Positions 57,667-64,000 of a stretch of 64,000 nucleotides of DNA are shown piece after piece; position 1 is the stretch's first letter, and every line of letters starts with the position of its first letter. Below the pieces are notes generated by a model, which was not told where the DNA came from, ran no database searches, and saw only the letters and a list, made by a program, of their open reading frames with translations. The stretch comes from Bugulina stolonifera. Its lineage: Eukaryota > Bryozoa > Gymnolaemata > Cheilostomatida > Bugulidae. The DNA lies in NCBI GenBank assembly GCA_935421135.1, contig OW285187.1, positions 372,001 through 436,000 of the forward strand, in the 5' to 3' direction. The position numbers and the translations under genes were made by a program.

Positions 57667-58425
57667 TGTAATGGTTAGGACATTTGTCTATACGACCTCA
57701 GCTCGATTGATGGACCTTATAGCACCATAAGTGCCTAGTAGTTGTCACAGCTTTACTTGTCTTGCCTTTGGCATTCTGCACTTAGTCACCTATTGACTCA
57801 TACCTACATTGTTATGCATGTTTTGACCATACATTTTGTAATTACATACCACTTACATACCTATAATGTGCATTACTGAGCAATTATGTCCTTTTTATAC
57901 CCATGTAAAGAGGCCGACCTCTCAGAATTCCCTGATATTGATTTTATACATGATTTAGATGGTTTTAAGCATCTTTTGGTGAACCCGACCTATCTTGGGT
58001 CGGCCATCGGGCTTCTGGCCACCATATTGTTGCGCAATTTCTGGACGACACTACGTCGGCCTTTTTACCGGAACTTCCTCCGGAAGTTCTTATACTATAT
58101 AAAGCACATTGTTTTCATGTTTGTTATCTCAGTTCATGCTTGGATCTCAATAAAGGCACATCTATACTTATATACAGAGACTTTCACTTCGTAGATAGGT
58201 CGTTCCAGTTGTCAAGGTCTTCGACCTTGCCTCCCAAACCGCCCTCTAGGCTGGATCACTTTCTTTCTCAGTATAGTAAACATGGGTCGTCTGGAGTAGT
58301 TAATTAACTACTAGTACCTGTTGACCTTTCATGTAATGAGAAGGCCTAGCACCACTCATAGGCTCTTTATTTTGGACAAGGGAGTCGTCTTAGGACGACA
58401 GCACAACCCCCCAAAAACCATTACA
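57667..58425 (+). repeat. Solo LTR, second in tandem, GTAT duplication
   Basis: 759 bp, TGTAATGG to CCATTACA, flanked by GTAT (57663-57666 and 58426-58429). Closest to the LTR at 48238 (same GTCGTCTTAGGACGAC variant). No internal region adjoins. Confidence 0.93.
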
Positions 58426-59194
58426 GTATTACTATACCACGTATCCCAAGTGTACCTGAACCAAGGAGAGGCGATGAGGGGTTGAGGGGAATGTAGCCTG
58501 TAGCCCATGTATGAATATAGCCTGTAGGCCCTGTGTCAATGTAGCCCATGCATGAATATAGCCTGTAGGCCCTGTGTCAATGTAACCAATGTATGAATAT
58601 AGCCTGTAGACCAGACGAAAAGGGAGTATAACCTTATTAGGGAACTCGTTCATGTTAGCATAATAATTGTAGGATGGATATATAGGTACCACAGGCACTG
58701 TTATGAATAACATTTAATAGGAAACAAATAATATTTATTCAAGTAATATATTCCTTAATAGATAAACATATACATATACACTGCACATTTACATTGTACA
58801 TTTCGGCAAATATATTTACACAGCTACCTCATCAGTAAAAATTTCATTCCTAGATTCAGAAAATAATGAAACTAAATAGCATACGGATTTGGGACCCAAG
58901 GTTAAAGTTATTAATTAGTTAAATTTATTTAATTTAATTATTCAAACAGAATTACCAGTAGTGAGAATCCAATAATCCAACTGATTAGATTAAACAAATA
59001 ACATGGAATTGTCAGTGAGTGAGTGACTAACTGTGACTGTCACTGAGTGATTAACTGTAACTGTCAGTGAGTGACTAACTGTGACTGTCAGTGAGTGACT
59101 AACTGTAACTGTCACTGAGTGACTAACTGTGACTGTCACTGAGTGACTAACTGTAACTGTCAGTGAGTGACTAACTGTGACTGTCAGTGAGTGA
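58426..59194. other. 3' flank of MYSM1-like gene
   Basis: AT-rich. TTTATT motifs near 58730 and 58925 could act as minus-strand poly(A) signals. ATGAATATAGCCTGTAG occurs three times (58511-58610). No exon is supported. Confidence 0.5.
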
Positions 59195-59210
59195 CTAACT
59201 GTAACTGGAT
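59010..59210. repeat. 24-bp minisatellite overlapping the MYSM1-like stop codon
   Basis: About eight copies of a 24-bp unit (GTGACTAACTGTGACTGTCA core). The minus-strand stop codon at 59195-59197 lies in the last unit. Confidence 0.95.
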
Positions 59211-62200
59211 ATGATAAACTCAATATCTTCTAGTAGGAGTGAAGTGTCAACCTTGGAACGATCAGCAGTGGACAGGTGACTGCGTATAGAAAGCATCAGC
59301 TAAAATAACATACAACAATATAGTGTAGACTAAATAATGTTCATCATTATTATCCATCGGCACCCCAAACTTGTGATATGACCAAGTGTGTATGTAGCAG
59401 ACATGTGCCAAGCAGACAAATACTCAAGTCAAGAGTCAAGTAAGAGTATACATTCCCAATTGATAAAAAGTAATTTTAGAGTCAACTCATCGGATGAAAC
59501 AAGTCAAAAGTAGAGTAAGAGTAAACAAACAGCCATTTTGAAAAGTAAAGTAAGAGTCAAGCAACTAGTGCTAAAAGGCTAGAGTCAGAGTAGAGTCAAA
59601 AGTACAGCGGTATGTCAAAGAGAATACCAATGGGAACTTTGTAGAACACAGATTTCTGATGTATACAAGTGTGACAACACACAATAGGTAATACTTAGTG
59701 CTAGGTCTGATTTTCTGTCAGCTAAAGTAGTTCTGAGGAACAAAGGCTACTTCAAATTTGCACTTGTTATAATTGTAGGTCTGTTTCTCTATAAGCTTCT
59801 CAGCTTCTCTATGGTGAACAATACTTATTACATAATTACACCAAACCAATAGAATTTTCATTGATAGCTGAAAGATTAGAGTAAAGTAAGAGTCAAGCAT
59901 CATGCTTTGTAGGAGAGTAGAAGTAAAAGTCAATTCTCAGCTTTCACACAATACAAAAGCACAAGTCAATTAAAAGTAATGAAAAGCTGTTGCTCGAGTT
60001 AACTTGAGTCGAGTAAAATGACTCGAGTGCCCATGTCTGGCATGTAGTAATAGTGTAGTGTGTAGTAGTAGTAGTGTGTATGTAGTAGTAGTGTGCATGT
60101 AGTAGTAGTGTATGTAGTAGTAGATGTGTGTATGTAGTAGTAGTAGTGTGTATGTCGTAGTAGTGTGTATGTAGTAGTAGTGTGAATGTAGTAGTAGTGT
60201 AGTATGTAGTAGTAGTGTGTATGTAGTAGTAGTGTGTATGTAGTAGTAGTGTGTATGTAGTAGTAGTATGTAGTAGTAGTAGTGTGTATGTAGTAGTAGT
60301 GTGTATGTAGTAGTAGTGTGTATGTCGTAGTAGTGTGTATGTCGTAGTAGTGTGTATGTAGTAGTAGTGTGTATGTAGTAGTAGTGTGTATGTAGTAGTA
60401 GTGTGTATTTAGTAGTAGTGTGTATGTAGTAGTAGTGTGTATGTAGTAGTAGTGTGTATGTAGTAGTAGTGTGTATGTAGTAGTAGTGTGTATTTAGTAG
60501 TAGTGTGTATGTAGTAGTAGTGTGTATGTAGTAGTAGTGTGTATGTAGTAGTAGTGTGTATGTAGTAGTAGTGTGTATGTAGTAGTAGTGTGTATGTAGT
60601 AGTAGTGTGTATGTAGTAGTGTGTATGTAGTAGTAGTGTGTATGTAGTAGTAGTGTGCATGTAGTAGTAGTGTGTATGTAGTAGTAGTGTAGTATGTAGT
60701 AGTAGTGTGTATGTAGTAGTAGTGTGCATGTAGTAGTAGTGTGTATGTAGTAGTAGTGTAGTATGTAGTAGTAGTGTGTATGTAGTAGTGTGTATGTAGT
60801 AGTAGTGTGTATGTAGTAGTGTGTATGTAGTAGTAGTGTGTATGTAGTAGTAGTGTGTATGTAGTAGTAGTGTGTATGTAGTAGTGTGTATGTAGTAGTA
60901 GTGTGTATGTAGTAGTAGTGTGTATGTAGTAGTAGTGTGTATGTAGTAGTAGTGTGTATGTAGTAGTAGTGTGCATGTAGTAGTAGTGTGTATGTAGTAG
61001 TAGTGTAGTATGTAGTAGTAGTGTGTATGTAGTAGTGTGTATGTAGTAGTAGTGTGTATGTAGTAGTGTGTATGTAGTAGTAGTGTGTATGTAGTAGTAG
61101 TGTGTATGTAGTAGTGTGTATGTAGTAGTAGTGTGTATGTAGTAGTAGTGTGTATGTAGTAGTAGTGTGTATGTAGTAGTGTGTATGTAGTAGTAGTGTG
61201 TATGTAGTAGTAGTGTGCATGTAGTAGTAGTGTGTATGTAGTAGTAGTGTGTATGTAGTAGTAGTGTGTATGTAGTAGTAGTGTAGTAAGTAGTAGTAGT
61301 GTGTATGTAGTAGTAGTGTAGTAAGTAGTAGTAGTGTGTATGTAGTAGTAGTGTAGTAAGTAGTAGTAGTGTAGTATGGGTAGAGTATTGTTATTCAGAT
61401 AATAAAGAATCCGAGTTTCAGCACACTAGTATAATATTAACTCTAGCAGTGAACAGTGAAGGTAGTAATGGAAACTCTATATGAATCAATGTGTGATACA
61501 TGTATATGTAATATAAGGGGTGTGACAGTAGAGCAATACAGACAGATATTTAATAATTTAAGGGATAACATCATGGATTGTGTTAATATTACATGTTGTA
61601 TATGTATATATACTGGATATACATATTATATGTATAGTGTTTGAATACATACATTGTATATGTATATGTATTAGCTATGTATAGACTATCTATAACATGT
61701 GTATAGTGTATACATACAAGCGTTATAATATGTACACTCGAGTGTGACATAAAGACGACAGCGTCATGTAATTATACAAAGTGGGTGTTTACTCTACTTC
61801 TAACAAGATAAGAGTCAGAAGGAAAGATGAAATAATAACTCACTGGTAAATCAATAACATAACACTTTGTACCACCAACTACTTATAGTGTATATTTAAA
61901 ATAAGTCTACATAAAATGGTAACTGCCTATACACAGTAGTATAACCTGTTTACACACAGTAATATAACCTGTTTACACACAGTAGTATAACCTGTTTACA
62001 CACAGTAATATAACCTGTTTACACACAGTAATATAACCTGTTTATACACAGTAATATAACCTGTTTACACACAGTAATATAACCTGTTTACACACAATAA
62101 TATAACCTGTTTACACACAGTAATATAACCTGTTTATACACAGTAATATAACCTGTTTACACACAGTAATATAACCTGTTTACACACAATAATATAACCT

Positions 62201-63896
62201 GTTTACACACAGTAATATAACCTGTTTACACACAGTAATATAACCTGTTTACACACAATAATATAACCTGTTTACACACAGTAATATAACCTGTTTACAC
62301 ACAGTAATATAACCTGTTTATACACAGTAATATAACCTGTTTACACACAGTAATATAACCTGTTTACACACAATAATATAACCTGTTTACACACAGTAAT
62401 ATAACCTGTTTACACACAGTAATATAACCTGTTTACACACAGTAATATAACCTGTTTACACACAGTAATATAACCTGTTTATACACAGTAATATAACCTG
62501 TTTACACACAGTAATATAACCTGTTTACACACAATAATATAACCTGTTTACACACAGTAATATAACCTGTTTACACACAGTAATATAACCTGTTTACACA
62601 CAGTAATATAATCTGTTTACACACAGTAATACAAGCTGTTTACACACAGTAAAATAACCTGATTACACGCAGTAATATAACCTGTTTACACATAGTAATA
62701 TAACCTGATTACACGCAGTAATATAACCTGTTTATACACAGTAATATAACCTGATTACACGCAGTAATATAACCTGTTTATACACAGTAATATAACCTGT
62801 TTATACACAGTAATATAACCTGTTTACACACAGTAATATAACCTGTTTACACACAGTAATACAACCTGTTTACACACAGTAATATAACCTGTTTACACAC
62901 AGTAATATAACCTGTTTACACACAGTAAAATAACCTGATTACACGCAGTAATATAACCTGTTTATACACAGTAATATAACCTGATTACACGCAGTAATAT
63001 AACCTGTTTATACACAGTAATATAACCTGTTTACACACAGTAATATAACCTGTTTATACACAGTAATATAACCTGTTTATACACAGTAATATAACCTGTT
63101 TACACATAGTAATATAACCTGTTTACACACAGTAATATAACCTGTTTATACACAGTAATATAACCTGTTTACACACAGTAATATAACCTGTTTACACACA
63201 GTAAAATAACCTGTTTACACACAGTAATATAACCTGTTTACACACAGTAATATAACCTGTTTACACACAGTAAAATAACCTGTTTATACACAGTAAAATA
63301 ACCTGTTTATACACAGTAATATAACCTGTTTACACACAGTAATATAACCTGTTTATACACAGTAATATAACCTGTTTACACACAGTAATATAACCTGTTT
63401 ATACACAGTAATATAACCTGTTTACACACAGTAATATAACCTGTTTACACACAGTAATATTCACCTTCTCCATAGATGTGAGCTCAGAGTGTACTCTATA
63501 CACATCCCCCAGGTCCACCCGGTACCTATAGTCTTTATACATACTCAGCAATTTCTTCAGTCGGGGTACTAGAGAGGTCAACTCAAGAGAATCTGGAGTT
63601 GTCTGCACTTGGTAGTCAAATTTATATGGAATACCTACGGAATTCATATTCTTTAATTAATAAATTAGTACACACGTACTATGTCTTTTAGATGACATAA
63701 TGCAGGCACATCCGAGTGTATTATATGAATGCAGTGTACTTACTCTGGCCCTTCTCCTCATCCTTATATGTAGTAAAACATCTAATCTCTGAGTGAACTG
63801 AATGATTGGATCTGTTATATGGACTTATTATCACTCCTAGGAAGTTATTTCCTCCTGCAGAGAACCAGTTCTGGAAAATTCTCTGTGAATCTATAT
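59195..63896 (-). CDS. MYSM1: MYSM1-like JAMM/MPN deubiquitinase, C-terminal exons (partial)
   Basis: Three minus-strand exons in phase: 63744-63896, 63465-63634 and 59195-59299 (stop TAG). The gene continues past the right edge. The first exon has DSQRIFQNWFS and FLGVIISPYNRSNHS, which align with the segment after the JAMM metal site of MYSM1 (IDTQ...FIGMIVSPYNRNN). The Asp of the metal motif falls at this exon start, while HSHP should lie outside the window. IPYKFDYQVQ and a helical C-terminus (LLSMYKDYRYRVD, LMLSIRSHLS) complete the match. MYSM1 removes ubiquitin from histone H2A in the nucleus. MPND is the main alternative, but the SPYN segment fits MYSM1 better. The last intron is 4.2 kb and consists mostly of two large minisatellites and a MITE. 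Confidence 0.8.
59398..60039. mobile_element. hAT-like MITE (642 bp)
   Basis: Tips CAGACATGTGC (left) and CAGACATGGGC (right, reversed). The flanks GTATGTAG (59390-59397) and GCATGTAG (60040-60047) match in 7 of 8 bases, as in an aged 8-bp duplication. The interior is rich in AAGTCAAGAGTCAAG motifs. No transposase. Confidence 0.75.
60050..61375 (+). repeat. 17-bp minisatellite
   Basis: About 76 copies of TGTGTATGTAGTAGTAG with 3-bp variants, in the last intron of the MYSM1-like gene. The long minus-strand frame with THYYY-like repeats is a by-product. Confidence 0.97.
61376..61924. other. Unique spacer in MYSM1-like intron
   Basis: No exon is supported. A short plus-strand frame at 61456-61644 has no recognisable features. 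Confidence 0.5.
61925..63460 (+). repeat. 23-bp minisatellite abutting a splice donor
   Basis: About 67 copies of a 23-bp unit (core TATAACCTGTTTACACACAG). Its end lies four bases inside the donor of the exon at 63465-63634. On the gene strand each unit holds AAACAGGTTATA. Confidence 0.97.
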
Positions 63897-64000
63897 CTAT
63901 GAAAGACATTCATCTATATAACATTATAATATAGCATGTACATCATTATATAAAAAGTACGCACATAACGTGTATGCTATGTTTGTACACAAGAGGCATT
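63897..64000 (-). other. Intron of MYSM1-like gene at window edge
   Basis: Sequence upstream (in gene sense) of the acceptor at 63897. The exon with the HSHP metal-binding motif is expected further right. Confidence 0.6.

Noticed and set aside
59970..61220. 416-codon minus-strand frame of THYYY-like repeats
   Set aside because: A by-product of a 17-bp minisatellite in an intron and partly of a MITE.

Overview
The window looks like nuclear DNA from an invertebrate metazoan. Genes are split by short-to-medium introns with GT..AG ends, intergenic DNA is AT-rich, and there are many transposons and minisatellites. The protein set is animal: a Cys-loop receptor, Ig domains, a neurensin-like protein, STPG1, NAA50 and a MYSM1-like JAMM protein. 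An intact Ty1/copia element and several Ty3-like LTRs are also present. The species cannot be fixed from the sequence; a sponge, cnidarian or lophotrochozoan are all possible.

Layout. 1-3796: a gag-protease-only LTR retrotransposon, its 5' LTR cut by the window edge. 4321-7223 (+): 3' part of an Ig-domain surface protein. 8221-9006: solo LTR. 9744-13609: a 3.9 kb element with inverted ends and TTAA flanks, holding a nested hAT-like MITE. 13943-18609 (-): exons of a probable aerolysin/ETX-MTX2-like beta-pore protein. 21273-31296 (+): a complete ten-exon Cys-loop ligand-gated channel. 31968-33409 (-): NAA50. 35360-38762: a 3.4 kb element with about 515-bp inverted repeats and a 9-bp target duplication (MULE-like), between the divergently transcribed NAA50 and STPG1. 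38873-41584 (+): STPG1. 42198-42842 (-): neurensin-like. 43-51 kb: minisatellites, tRNA-derived SINEs and a solo LTR. 51289-58425: three solo LTRs, one split by an intact copia element. 59195-63896 (-): the C-terminal exons of a MYSM1-like deubiquitinase, continuing past the right edge.

Minisatellites make up roughly a quarter of the window. In the receptor gene they carry splice signals. One array repeats the 5' splice site of exon 3, another repeats a TACTAAC branch-point motif, and two repeat acceptor-like ends, one of them overlapping the first bases of exon 8. This is the most unusual pattern seen here. The second is the LTR family, which has TGTAATGG/CCATTACA ends, NTAT target duplications and, in one copy, a canonical -1 frameshift heptamer between gag and protease.

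The genes do not form an operon or a shared pathway; they are ordinary single eukaryotic genes. Gene models were built by eye from splice consensus, reading phase and protein-family motifs, without transcripts.
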